A stretch of 9,920 nt of DNA from Bacillota bacterium. Its GTDB lineage: Bacteria > Bacillota > Sulfobacillia > JAJZIM01 > JAJZBP01. Below the pieces are notes generated by a model, which saw only the letters and a program-made list of their open reading frames with translations, was not told the origin of the DNA and ran no database searches. The position numbers and the translations under genes were made by a program. How positions within the stretch are numbered: position 1 is the first letter of the stretch; each line of letters starts with the position of its first letter. The stretch is from positions 1-9,920 of the forward strand of contig JAJZBP010000063.1 in NCBI GenBank assembly GCA_021798855.1, given 5' to 3'. Positions 1 through 7,111 of this stretch are shown piece by piece.

Positions 1-1361
1 AAGCCCATGCCGGCCAGAGCCGAGGTCGGGGTCAGCATTTCCCGCATGCCCGGTCCCCCCTTGGGCCCTTCGTAGCGGATCACCACCACGTCGCCGGGCC
101 GGATCTTACCGTCCAGGATGGCCGTCATCGCCTCTTCCTCTGCGTCGAAGACCCGGGCCGGGCCCCGGTGGGCCAACATCTCTTCGGCCACCGCCCCGCT
201 CTTGACCACGGCTCCATCGGGAGCCAGACTCCCCCGCAGCACCGCCAGGCCACCCACCGGTTGGTAGGGATCATCCAGGGAACGGATCACTTCCCGATCC
301 CGCACTCTGCCGGCGGCCACCACTTCCCGCAGGGGTCCGGCCACGGTCAGGGCATCGAGATCCAGGAGGTTGCGCCCGGCCAGTTCCGCCAGAACCGCCG
401 GGATGCCGCCCGCCCGGTCCAGATCCTCCAGGTGATGGGCGCCGGCGGGGGAAAGCTTGCAGATCTGGGGGGTCCGGCGGCTGGCCGCCTCCACCCAGGA
501 GAGGTCGAATTCGATTCCCGCCGCCCGCGCCACCGCCGCCAGGTGAAGAACCGTGTTGGTGGAACAGCCCAGGGCCATGTCGGCGGTCAGGGCGTTGCGC
601 ACCGCCGCCTCAGTGATGATCCGAGACGGAGTGACGCCGTCGGCCAGAAGTCGCATGACCCGCATCCCGGCCTCCTTGGCCAGGCGCACCCTGGCCGCCA
701 TCCCCGCCGGAATGGTACCGTTGCCGGGAAGTCCCAGGCCGAGCGTCTCGGTCAAACAGTTCATCGAGTTGGCCGTGAACATCCCGGCGCAGGAGCCGCA
801 ACCCGGGCAGGCCGCATTCTCCAATTCGGTCAACTCGTCCTCGGTCATCTTCCCAGCTTGGACCGCCCCCACTCCCTCGAAGACCGAGATCAGATCGACC
901 GCATGCCCATCCACCCGCCCCGCCAGCATCGGCCCGCCGCTGACCACGATGGCCGGCAGATCCAGGCGCGCCGCGGCCATCAGCATCCCCGGGATGATCT
1001 TGTCGCAGTTGGGGATCAGGACCAGGGCGTCCAGGGCATGCGCCAAGGCCATCACCTCCACCGAGTCGGCGATCAGTTCCCGGCTGGGCAGAGAGTACTT
1101 CATCCCCGCGTGGTTCATGGCCAAGCCGTCACAAATCCCGATGGTGGGGAATTCCAGAGGGGTTCCCCCGGCGATCCTGACGCCCACTTTGACCGCTTCG
1201 GCGATGGTGTCCAGGTGCAGGTGCCCCGGGATCAACTCGTTTTGGGAATTGACCACCCCGATGAAGGGACGTTTGATTTCGGTGTCGGTGAGGCCCAGGG
1301 CCTTCAGCAACGCGCGGTGTCCCGCCTTGGCGAGGCCCGCTTTCATTCCATCGCTACGCAA
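1..1361 (-). CDS. ilvD: Dihydroxy-acid dehydratase, 3' end missing
   Basis: Dehydrates 2,3-dihydroxy-isovalerate and 2,3-dihydroxy-3-methylvalerate to the 2-keto acids that IlvE then aminates. The reading frame gives 453 residues before the left edge; the family is usually about 555, so roughly 100 are missing. Iron-sulfur and metal motifs are visible: NCDK at residues 118-121 and CPGCGSCAGMF from residue 185, with C119 and C191 as likely cluster ligands. The conserved PTSALAGMG stretch, whose serine is the proposed catalytic base, ends the visible part. The N-terminal PGHLHL (45-50) has Gly where [2Fe-2S] dehydratases carry a cysteine, so an E. coli-like [4Fe-4S] enzyme is more likely (inference). 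I chose the TTG start at 1359-1361: it gives the family N-terminus MRSDGMKAGL and has AGGAGG (1371-1376) 9 nt upstream, inside the end of ilvE. An internal ATG five codons on is the alternative. It sits 4 nt after ilvE and is the last visible gene of the operon. Confidence 0.95.
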   Translation of the reverse strand, partial: MRSDGMKAGLAKAGHRALLKALGLTDTEIKRPFIGVVNSQNELIPGHLHLDTIAEAVKVGVRIAGGTPLEFPTIGICDGLAMNHAGMKYSLPSRELIADSVEVMALAHALDALVLIPNCDKIIPGMLMAAARLDLPAIVVSGGPMLAGRVDGHAVDLISVFEGVGAVQAGKMTEDELTELENAACPGCGSCAGMFTANSMNCLTETLGLGLPGNGTIPAGMAARVRLAKEAGMRVMRLLADGVTPSRIITEAAVRNALTADMALGCSTNTVLHLAAVARAAGIEFDLSWVEAASRRTPQICKLSPAGAHHLEDLDRAGGIPAVLAELAGRNLLDLDALTVAGPLREVVAAGRVRDREVIRSLDDPYQPVGGLAVLRGSLAPDGAVVKSGAVAEEMLAHRGPARVFDAEEEAMTAILDGKIRPGDVVVIRYEGPKGGPGMREMLTPTSALAGMG

Positions 1362-1365
1362 TTCG

Positions 1366-2253
1366 TCAATCCTCCTCGGGATAGATGGCCGCTCCGGTTG
1401 CAGCCGTCCGTTTCCGAAAAGCCTCGATCAGCCGCATGGTGATCGGTCCCGGAGCCCCACCGGCGATTTTCCGCTCGTCCACTTCCACCAGGGGGATGAC
1501 CTCCGCCGCCGTTCCCGTCAGGAAACACTCGTCGGCCGAATACAGTTCGAAAATGCCGAAGGGTTCTTCCCCCACGGGGATGCCCATTTCATCGGCCAGG
1601 TCCATCACCACCGCCCGGGTGATCCCGGCCAGTGCCCCCAGGTATACCGGCGGCGTGACCAGCCGCCCGCCCACAACGATGAACAGGTTGTCGGAGGTTC
1701 CCTCGACCACGTACCCCTCCGGACTGCGCATGATCATCTCCGGCAGCCCCATCCGGTTGGCTTCCAATTTTGCCAAAATGTTGTTCAAATAATTGAGTGA
1801 CTTGACCTGGGGAGGCAGGGCATCCCGGGAGTTTCTTCTGGTGGCGGCCGTGGCCGCCCGCAACCCTTGGCGATAAAGTTCCTCAGGATAAATGCTGATG
1901 TCGTCGGCGATGATCACCACCGTGGCCACCGGGCACTTGCGGGGGTCCAACCCCAGATCCCCCTCGCCGCGGGAAACCACCACCCGGATATAGCCGTCCC
2001 GGATCCCGGATCGCCGGCAGGTCTCCAGGACGGCCTCGGCCATTGCCGCCTTGGAGACGGGGATGGGGAGGAGCAGGAAATCGGCGGAACGGTAAAGACG
2101 GTTCACATGCTCATCCAGCTTGAAAACCCTTCCCCCGTAAGCCCGGATACCCTCGAAGACCCCGTCTCCGTACAGATAGCCGTGGTCGAAAACCGACACC
2201 TTGGCCTGCTCCGGAGGATAAAACTTACCGTTTACGTAAATTTCTTTCGCCAA
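1366..2253 (-). CDS. ilvE: Branched-chain amino acid aminotransferase (fold type IV)
   Basis: Transfers an amino group between glutamate and the keto acids of valine, leucine and isoleucine, using pyridoxal phosphate. The 295-residue protein has the usual length and the class IV signature. FDHGYLYGDGVFEGIR spans residues 22-37. K151 in QVKSLNYLNN is the expected Schiff-base lysine. VVEGTSDNLF (182-191) carries the cofactor-binding glutamate. GALAGITR (206-213) and FLTGTAAEV (244-252) are the phosphate-binding and substrate loops. A D-amino-acid aminotransferase or aminodeoxychorismate lyase shares this fold, but the motifs and the operon argue for IlvE. The start is TTG at 2251-2253, with GGGGAG (2261-2266) 7 nt upstream; no ATG lies nearby. 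It follows leuD by 32 nt, and its last codons contain the ilvD ribosome binding site, so the two are probably translationally coupled. Confidence 0.95.
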   Translation of the reverse strand: MAKEIYVNGKFYPPEQAKVSVFDHGYLYGDGVFEGIRAYGGRVFKLDEHVNRLYRSADFLLLPIPVSKAAMAEAVLETCRRSGIRDGYIRVVVSRGEGDLGLDPRKCPVATVVIIADDISIYPEELYRQGLRAATAATRRNSRDALPPQVKSLNYLNNILAKLEANRMGLPEMIMRSPEGYVVEGTSDNLFIVVGGRLVTPPVYLGALAGITRAVVMDLADEMGIPVGEEPFGIFELYSADECFLTGTAAEVIPLVEVDERKIAGGAPGPITMRLIEAFRKRTAATGAAIYPEED

Positions 2254-2285
2254 CTGGCGTCTCCCCTTTCCCTGTGCCCGGATCC

Positions 2286-2792
2286 CTACCCACCGGCCTT
2301 GCCGCGTTTCAACTCCTCCCGAATGAAGGGCACCAGTCCTCCGGCCCGAATGACCTCCTGCATGAACGCCGGGAAAGGGATCGCACGGTAGTCCTCGCCC
2401 GCCCGCCGGTTGCGGATGGTTCCCGCTCCGAGATCCGCTTCCAGCCGGTCACCCTCGGCGATCCTTCCCGCCTCCCGGCACTCCAGGATGGGCAGGCCGA
2501 TGTTGATGGCGTTGCGGTAGAAAATGCGGGCAAAGGAAACCGCGATCACCAAGCTTACCCCCGCCGCCTTGAGGCAGACCGGCGCATGTTCTCTGGAGCT
2601 GCCGCAACCGAAGTTCTTGCCGGCCACCAGGATGTCGCCTGGCTGAACCTTGCCGGCAAAGGTCGCATCGGCGTCCTCCATGCAGTGCCTGGCCAACTCG
2701 GCCGGATCCACCATGTTCAGGTACCGGGCGGGAATGATCTGGTCCGTATCCACGTTGTCGCCGAAGCGCCAGACCCTGCCTTCCAGGAGCAT
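2286..2792 (-). CDS. leuD: 3-isopropylmalate dehydratase small subunit
   Basis: Small (swivel-domain) subunit of isopropylmalate isomerase, which converts 2-isopropylmalate to 3-isopropylmalate in leucine synthesis. The 168-residue length is that of the short archaeal/clostridial LeuD type rather than the ~200-residue E. coli type. DNVDTDQIIPARYLNM (12-27) and GKNFGCGSSREHAP (58-71) are the family signatures; the SSRE serine and arginine line the active site. It starts with ATG directly after the leuC stop (TAGATG, no gap). Its ribosome binding site AGGAGG lies in the last leuC codons, so the two subunits are probably made in equal amounts by coupling. Short-type LeuCD enzymes can also act on citramalate in the threonine-independent isoleucine route; the sequence alone does not show whether this one does. 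Confidence 0.95.
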   Translation of the reverse strand: MLLEGRVWRFGDNVDTDQIIPARYLNMVDPAELARHCMEDADATFAGKVQPGDILVAGKNFGCGSSREHAPVCLKAAGVSLVIAVSFARIFYRNAINIGLPILECREAGRIAEGDRLEADLGAGTIRNRRAGEDYRAIPFPAFMQEVIRAGGLVPFIREELKRGKAGG

Positions 2793-4055
2793 CTATAAAA
2801 CCTCCTCGGGACTGCCTATTCTCCCCAGGATGGCCGTCGCCGCCGCCACCGCCGGACCGGCCAGGTACACTTCCGATTTGGGGTGGCCCATCCGCCCCGG
2901 AAAATTCCGGTTGGTGGTGGATAGAGCCCGCTCCCCCTCGGCCAGCACACCCATGTGTCCCCCCAGACAGGGTCCACAGGTGGGAACGCTGACCATCGCG
3001 CCCGCCGTGACGAAGGTCTCCAGCAGTCCCTCCCGCAGGGCCTCCAAATAAATAGCCGGCGTGGCCGGGATGACTATTGCTCTCAACCCCCCGGCCACCC
3101 TCTTCCCCTTCAGGATTCCCGCGGCCAACCGCAGATCCTCCATCCGCCCGTTGGTGCAGGAACCGATGACCACCTGGTTCACTGGCACATCCCCCACCTG
3201 AGAAATGGGCCGGGTGTTCTCCGGCAGATGGGGAAAGGCCACCTGGAGTTCCAAGGACGCAAGGTCGATCTCCAGGGTTTCCCGGTAGTGGGCATCCGGG
3301 TCGCTGAGGAAGATCTCATAGGGGCGCACCGCCCGTCCTTCGACGTAAGCCAAAACGGCCTCATCCGGGGGCATCAGGCCGGCCTTGGCCCCGGCCTCTA
3401 TCGCCATGTTGCCGATGGTCAGGCGGCTTTCCACCGAGAGGCTGGCAAGACCCTCCCCGGTGAACTCCAGGGCCTGGTAGTTGGCTCCTTCCACGCCGAT
3501 GCCCCCGATCAGCGCCAGGATCACGTCCTTGCCGGTGACAAACCGGCGCGGCGCACCGCCCAGCACCACGCGGAAGGTGTCCGGCACCCTGAACCAAGCC
3601 GTACCCGTGGCCATCCCGACCGCCAGGTCCGTGGAGCCCACCCCGGTGGCGAAGGCTCCCAGGGCACCGTAGGTGCAGGTGTGGGAATCGGCTCCGATGA
3701 CCAGATCTCCCGGACCAACCAATCCCTTTTCCGGCAGGAGGGCGTGTTCGACGCCGGCCTCGCCACCCTCGTAGAAGTGAACGATCCCGTTTTCATGGGC
3801 GAAAGCCCGCATTTCCCGGACCAGTTCGGCCGTCTTGATGTCCTTGTTGGGGGTGAAGTGGTCGGCCACCAAGACCACCCGTTCCGCATCGAAAACCGCC
3901 TCCGCCCCCAGCGAACGGAACTCGCGGATGGCCAACGGCGCGGTGATGTCGTTGCCCAAGACCAGGTCCAGCTTCGCCCGAACCAGTTCCCCCGGCTCCA
4001 CCTTCGCCCGCCCGGCGTGGGCCGCCAGGATTTTCTCCGCCATCGTCATGCCCAT
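2793..4055 (-). CDS. leuC: 3-isopropylmalate dehydratase large subunit
   Basis: Catalytic, [4Fe-4S]-bearing subunit of isopropylmalate isomerase, an aconitase relative that works with LeuD. With the start chosen here it is 420 residues, the short form paired with short LeuD. Cluster cysteines are visible at C300 (IGSCTNGR) and at C360 and C363 (TCGPCLGG). GADSHTCTYGA (121-131) and NRNFPGRMG (382-390) are conserved active-site segments. The frame opens at an ATG at 4059-4061, but AGGAG (4065-4069) lies only 3 nt from it. The ATG at 4053-4055 has 9 nt spacing and gives the typical N-terminus MGMTMAEKILAAHAG, so I prefer it. The gap to the ilvC stop is 28 nt. Homoaconitase and related lyases share the motifs; the leucine context settles the assignment. 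Confidence 0.95.
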   Translation of the reverse strand: MGMTMAEKILAAHAGRAKVEPGELVRAKLDLVLGNDITAPLAIREFRSLGAEAVFDAERVVLVADHFTPNKDIKTAELVREMRAFAHENGIVHFYEGGEAGVEHALLPEKGLVGPGDLVIGADSHTCTYGALGAFATGVGSTDLAVGMATGTAWFRVPDTFRVVLGGAPRRFVTGKDVILALIGGIGVEGANYQALEFTGEGLASLSVESRLTIGNMAIEAGAKAGLMPPDEAVLAYVEGRAVRPYEIFLSDPDAHYRETLEIDLASLELQVAFPHLPENTRPISQVGDVPVNQVVIGSCTNGRMEDLRLAAGILKGKRVAGGLRAIVIPATPAIYLEALREGLLETFVTAGAMVSVPTCGPCLGGHMGVLAEGERALSTTNRNFPGRMGHPKSEVYLAGPAVAAATAILGRIGSPEEVL

Positions 4056-4083
4056 CCGCATTTTCTCCTTTGTCGACTCTTGA

Positions 4084-5094
4084 TTAGCCCTTTGGTTTCT
4101 TCAGCCAACTCATCATGCCCCGCAGTTCCTTGCCGACCGCTTCAATCGGGTGCTCGGCTTCCCGCCGCAGGAGGGCGTTGAAGACCGGCTTGCCCGCCTG
4201 GTTCTCCAGGATCCACTCGCGGGCAAACTCTCCGTTTTGAATGCGCTCCAAGGCCACGCGCATGGCCTCCTTCGCCTCCCGGCCGACGACCCGCGGACCC
4301 ACGGTCACGTCGCCGTACTTGGCGGTGTCCGAAACCGAGTAGCGCATCCAGGACAGGCCGCCCTCGTAAATCAGGTCCACGATCAGTTTCAACTCGTGCA
4401 GGCACTCGAAGTAGGCGCTCTCCGGTTGGTAACCGGCCTCCACCAGGGTCTCGTAGCCGGCCTTGATCAGGGCGCTCACGCCGCCGCAAAGGACGGTCTG
4501 CTCTCCGAAGAGATCGGTCTCCGTCTCTTCCTTGAAAGTGGTCTCCAGGACGCCCGCCCGGGTGCAGCCGATGCCCTTGGCGAAAGCAAGCCCAATCCCT
4601 CGGCAGTCGCCGGTGGCGTCCTGGTGGACGGCCAAGAGTCCGGGAACGCCGCCCCCCTCGGTGTACACCCGGCGCACCAGGTGCCCCGGCGATTTTGGCG
4701 CCACCATGAAGACGTCCACGTCCCCCGGCGGAACGATCTGTCCGTAGTGGATGTTGAAACCGTGGGAGAAGGAGATGGCCACTCCCGGTCGCAGGGCGCC
4801 GGCGACCTCCTCCCGGTACACCCTGGCCTGATCCTGGTCGGGCAACAGGAAGTGGATCACGTGGGCCTGGGCCGCGGCCTCCGCCACGGTGGCCACCCGC
4901 AGCCCGTGCTCACGGGCCAGATTCCAGGAAACCCGCCCCCGTCGCAGGCCCACCACCACGTCGACGCCGCTGTCTCGCAGGTTTTGGGCCTGGGCGTGCC
5001 CCTGGCTGCCGTACCCCAGGACGGCGACCGTCTTGCCCCGCAAAAATTGCAAGTCGGCGTCCTCTTCGTAATAGATCTTAGCTATCTTCTCCAT
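4084..5094 (-). CDS. ilvC: Ketol-acid reductoisomerase (class I, short form)
   Basis: Isomerises and reduces 2-acetolactate (and acetohydroxybutyrate) to the dihydroxy acids used by IlvD, with NAD(P)H and two magnesium ions. At 336 residues it is the short class I form. A Rossmann fold starts the protein with GYGSQGHA (27-34). DLFGEQTVLCGG (194-205) and the ECLHELKLIVDLIYEGG stretch (230-246) hold the metal-binding acidic residues and the knotted helical domain. The cofactor-specificity loop reads RRGRVSW (51-57), where many NADPH enzymes have R-x-GSxSW; the final serine is kept but the first is replaced by arginine. NADPH is still the likeliest cofactor (inference). The ATG overlaps the end of ilvN by 17 nt. 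The only purine-rich stretch (AAAAAGGGG) abuts the ATG directly, so translation is probably coupled to ilvN. Confidence 0.96.
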   Translation of the reverse strand: MEKIAKIYYEEDADLQFLRGKTVAVLGYGSQGHAQAQNLRDSGVDVVVGLRRGRVSWNLAREHGLRVATVAEAAAQAHVIHFLLPDQDQARVYREEVAGALRPGVAISFSHGFNIHYGQIVPPGDVDVFMVAPKSPGHLVRRVYTEGGGVPGLLAVHQDATGDCRGIGLAFAKGIGCTRAGVLETTFKEETETDLFGEQTVLCGGVSALIKAGYETLVEAGYQPESAYFECLHELKLIVDLIYEGGLSWMRYSVSDTAKYGDVTVGPRVVGREAKEAMRVALERIQNGEFAREWILENQAGKPVFNALLRREAEHPIEAVGKELRGMMSWLKKPKG

Positions 5095-5602
5095 CCCCTT
5101 TTTCTGATTTGCCGCTGTTGGCGACCTTACCGCCGCGGACCATGGCGATGCAGCCGGTTCTGGCGAGTTCCCGGATCCCGTATTCCCGCAACAGTTGCAG
5201 CAGAGCTTCCACCTTGTCGCTGTCCCCGGTGATCTCCATGGTCAGGGTGCGCTTGCCCACGTCCACCACCTTGGCCCGAAAGACACCGGCGATTTGGATG
5301 ATGGCCGCCCGCACCCCCGGCTCCGCCCCAACCTTGATCAGGGCCAATTCCCGCTGCACCGCCGGTTCTCGACTCAGGTTGCTGACCTTGAGGACGTTGA
5401 TCAGCTTGTGCAGTTGCTTTTCCACCTGCTCCACCTGGGCGTCGTCGCCGTCCACCAGAATGGTCATTCTGGAAATGCCGGGATCCTCGGTCACTCCCAC
5501 CGCCAGGCTTTCGATGTTGAAACCACGACGGCTGAAGAGGCCGGCCACCCGAGCCAGCACCCCCGGAGAATTCTCCACCAGAACCACCAGGGTCTGTCGC
5601 AA
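5078..5602 (-). CDS. ilvN: Acetolactate synthase small (regulatory) subunit
   Basis: Regulatory subunit of acetohydroxyacid synthase; it binds valine through an ACT domain and stabilises and activates the large subunit IlvB. The protein is 174 residues, close to the usual 160-175. The ACT domain covers about residues 1-75 (LVENSPGVLARVAGLFSRRG, then FNIESLAVG). The C-terminal IlvN domain, with RELALIKV and KVDVGKRTLTMEITG-like sequence, follows to about residue 158, then a charged tail. The frame stays open for another 62 codons upstream, but that part lies over the T-box terminator. I chose the TTG at 5600-5602, which gives the family start MRQTLVVLVEN and has GGGGG (5610-5614) 7 nt upstream. 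It is the first gene of the operon and no ilvB precedes it, which is unusual because ilvB normally comes directly before ilvN. Confidence 0.94.
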   Translation of the reverse strand: MRQTLVVLVENSPGVLARVAGLFSRRGFNIESLAVGVTEDPGISRMTILVDGDDAQVEQVEKQLHKLINVLKVSNLSREPAVQRELALIKVGAEPGVRAAIIQIAGVFRAKVVDVGKRTLTMEITGDSDKVEALLQLLREYGIRELARTGCIAMVRGGKVANSGKSEKGDGEDS

Positions 5603-5718
5603 GGTCTTTCCCCCTTTTGTCGCTTTGCTCCCGGTGAGCAAGCCGCCTGATTCCGTTTTCCGCCGCCACCCCGCTCCCCTTCCAAGGTTGGGGCTCCCAC
5701 ACCTCCGGGGACACGGGC
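5603..5718 (-). other. Untranslated stretch between T-box terminator and ilvN
   Basis: About 116 nt of leader RNA lie between the terminator and the TTG of ilvN. It holds the ilvN ribosome binding site GGGGG (5610-5614) and a small hairpin, TTGCTC/GAGCAA with a 5-nt loop (5625-5641), about 10 nt upstream of that site. The reading frame across it is open but has no family sequence similarity that I recognise, so I treat it as non-coding. The hairpin could influence access to the start; this is a guess. Confidence 0.5.
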
Positions 5719-5760
5719 AATAACAATAAGCCTCGCCCCCCTTGACAAGGGCGAAGGCTT
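5719..5760 (-). terminator. T-box-controlled intrinsic terminator
   Basis: On the minus strand AAGCC-T-TCGCCC pairs with GGGCGA-GGCTT across a short loop, giving about 11 base pairs with a single bulged T, followed by the T-rich tail ATTGTTATT. It begins directly after the T-box core, so the antiterminator and this hairpin compete for the same RNA, as expected for transcriptional T-box control. Confidence 0.85.
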
Positions 5761-5993
5761 CCCGCGGTGCCACCCTGATTCGCCCCATCCTCGCGGACGC
5801 GGCCTTGACGGGTACTCCCGGCGGAGTACCGGCGGCGATAACGGTACCTTACGGCTGAGCCTTACGGCCTTTTGGCCCTTCAGGAGTGCAGTTCCAAGCC
5901 GACCATGGCGGACGCCCGCGGCGCGGGTTCGCAAACCACCCCGGCTCCGCTCCCCGGCGCATTCGCCGATTGTCCTCTCCGCGCCTTTTCCTG
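5719..5993 (-). promoter_or_regulatory. T-box leader riboswitch of the ilv-leu operon
   Basis: Leader RNA that reads the charging state of a tRNA and decides between termination and read-through into ilvN. Seen on the minus strand in order: a Stem I base CAGGA (5989-5993) that pairs with TCCTG (5881-5885); the distal Stem I motif GCCGGGGTGG then TTTGCGAACCC (5925-5945); the specifier region GAACTGCACTCC (5883-5894); small hairpins in the Stem II area; CCGTTATC (5837-5844), often found before Stem III; a perfect Stem III GGTACTCC/GGAGTACC (5811-5830); and the T-box core AGGGTGGCACCGCGG (5762-5776). CCGCG upstream of the core can pair with its CGCGG to form the antiterminator. The context implies a branched-chain amino acid. 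Read by alignment with glyQS (GAA-N-codon-A), however, the codon would be TGC; one base earlier gives CTG (Leu). The tRNA specificity is therefore open. Confidence 0.9.
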
Positions 5994-6139
5994 TTTGTCT
6001 CCGACCATGAGTTATTCGACTTCGAAAGGTTCTTTCCTTCCGCGGCCGACCGATTTTTCCAAGCCGCCCAAACTTTCACGACCCCAAACTTGCGCGTCCA
6101 AACCCCGCGTGGTAATGTTTAACTGTAAGGAGGGATGAG
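5994..6139. promoter_or_regulatory. Divergent promoter region between the T-box operon and the aldolase gene
   Basis: This gap must carry the start signals of both the minus-strand ilv-leu leader and the plus-strand aldolase. For the plus strand a weak candidate is TTGCGC (6090-6095), a 17-nt spacer, then TAATGT (6113-6118), with TGG just before it giving a partial extended -10; the start would fall close to the ribosome binding site. I found no convincing pair of boxes for the minus strand. An inverted repeat TTCGA-CT-TCGAA (6015-6026) sits where the minus-strand promoter is expected. Confidence 0.3.
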
Positions 6140-7054
6140 GTGAACGACTCCACCCGTCGGATTCTTTCCCATTACCCGAGTGACAATCCCGGCAGCCGAG
6201 CCTCCCTGGCCCGCATTCTGAACCACGGGCGCCTCGGCGGCACCGGTCGCCTGGTCATCCTGCCGGTGGATCAGGGCTTCGAGCACGGACCGGCCCGCAG
6301 CTTCGCCCCCAATCCGGCGGGCTACGACCCCCGCTACCACATCGAGTTGGCCATCGCCGCCGGCTGCAACGCCTACGCCGCTCCCCTGGGTTTTCTGGAG
6401 GCCGTGGCCGGCGACTACGCCGGGGAAATCCCCCTGATCCTCAAACTGAATAACCACGACACCCTGCACGACGAGGACGACCCCCTTTCCGCCGTGACCG
6501 CCTCGGTTGGGGACGCTTCGCGTCTTGGGTGCGCGGCCATCGGCTACACCATCTACCCGGGCTCGACAGCCTCCGCCCGCATGTACGAAAACCTGCGCCC
6601 CTTGGCCAGGGCCGCCAAGGCGGCCGGTTTGGCCGTCGTCGTCTGGTCCTATCCCCGCGGCTCCGGTCTGTCCAAAGAGGGCCGGACCGCCCTGGATGTG
6701 GTGGCCTACGCCGCCCACATCGCCGCCGAACTGGGCGCCCATATCGTCAAGGTCAAGCTGCCCTCGGCCCACCTGGAACAGGAAGCCGCCCGCCAAGTCT
6801 ACGAAAAACATGCCATCCCCAAGGACACCCTGACCGACCGGGTGCGTCACGTGGTCCAGTCCACCTTTGCCGGGCGGCGCATCGTCATCTTCTCCGGCGG
6901 CGCCCGGGCGACGGATGAGGAGGTCTTCGCCGAAGTCCGGGCCATCCGCGACGGCGGCGGCTTCGGCTCGATCATCGGACGCAACTCCTTCCAGCGCAGC
7001 CGCGAGGACGCCATGCGTTTCCTGGGCAGGCTGATGGAGATCTACGCCGGCTGA
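6140..7054 (+). CDS. Fructose-bisphosphate aldolase, class I (DhnA/FbaB type)
   Basis: Cleaves or forms fructose 1,6-bisphosphate from dihydroxyacetone phosphate and glyceraldehyde 3-phosphate through a lysine Schiff base, in glycolysis or gluconeogenesis. The 304-residue protein is a single (beta/alpha)8 barrel. PVDQGFEHGP (42-51) is the DhnA-family signature near the N-terminus. IVKVKLP (202-208) holds the candidate Schiff-base lysine, K204 or K206. FSGGAR (251-256) and IIGRNSFQR (278-286) are the phosphate-binding loops at the end of the barrel. It starts with GTG, 6 nt after a strong AAGGAGG (6127-6133). It is transcribed alone: divergent from the T-box operon and closed by its own terminator. 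Related DhnA enzymes make transaldolase-like or aromatic precursors (the archaeal ADH synthase group), but no aromatic genes are near, and the length and motifs fit the aldolase. A gene symbol such as fbaB would fit the family. Confidence 0.85.
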   Translation: MNDSTRRILSHYPSDNPGSRASLARILNHGRLGGTGRLVILPVDQGFEHGPARSFAPNPAGYDPRYHIELAIAAGCNAYAAPLGFLEAVAGDYAGEIPLILKLNNHDTLHDEDDPLSAVTASVGDASRLGCAAIGYTIYPGSTASARMYENLRPLARAAKAAGLAVVVWSYPRGSGLSKEGRTALDVVAYAAHIAAELGAHIVKVKLPSAHLEQEAARQVYEKHAIPKDTLTDRVRHVVQSTFAGRRIVIFSGGARATDEEVFAEVRAIRDGGGFGSIIGRNSFQRSREDAMRFLGRLMEIYAG

Positions 7055-7079
7055 CCCGTCTCCCGCCGAACAAACCTAA

Positions 7080-7111
7080 GGCCGTCCGAAAAAGGCGGCC
7101 ATTTTCTTTTT
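7080..7111 (+). terminator. Intrinsic terminator of the aldolase gene
   Basis: GGCCGTC pairs with GGCGGCC (7 base pairs, one G-T) around a C-rich/A-rich loop, followed directly by ATTTTCTTTTT. It lies 25 nt after the aldolase stop and separates it from acs. Confidence 0.85.

Noticed and set aside
168..5232. Several long plus-strand open frames over the ilv-leu operon
   Set aside because: They mirror the minus-strand biosynthetic genes, have no family motifs, and overlap genes whose catalytic residues are all visible.
5603..5788. N-terminal extension of ilvN by 62 codons up to an ATG at 5788
   Set aside because: The extension lies across the T-box core and terminator, has no similarity to IlvN proteins, and the TTG at 5602 has a ribosome binding site and the family N-terminus.
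6135..6143. Two-codon frame ATG-AGG-TGA overlapping the aldolase GTG start
   Set aside because: Its ATG lies 1 nt from the AAGGAGG, too close for initiation, while the GTG is at 6 nt. The overlap is probably chance.
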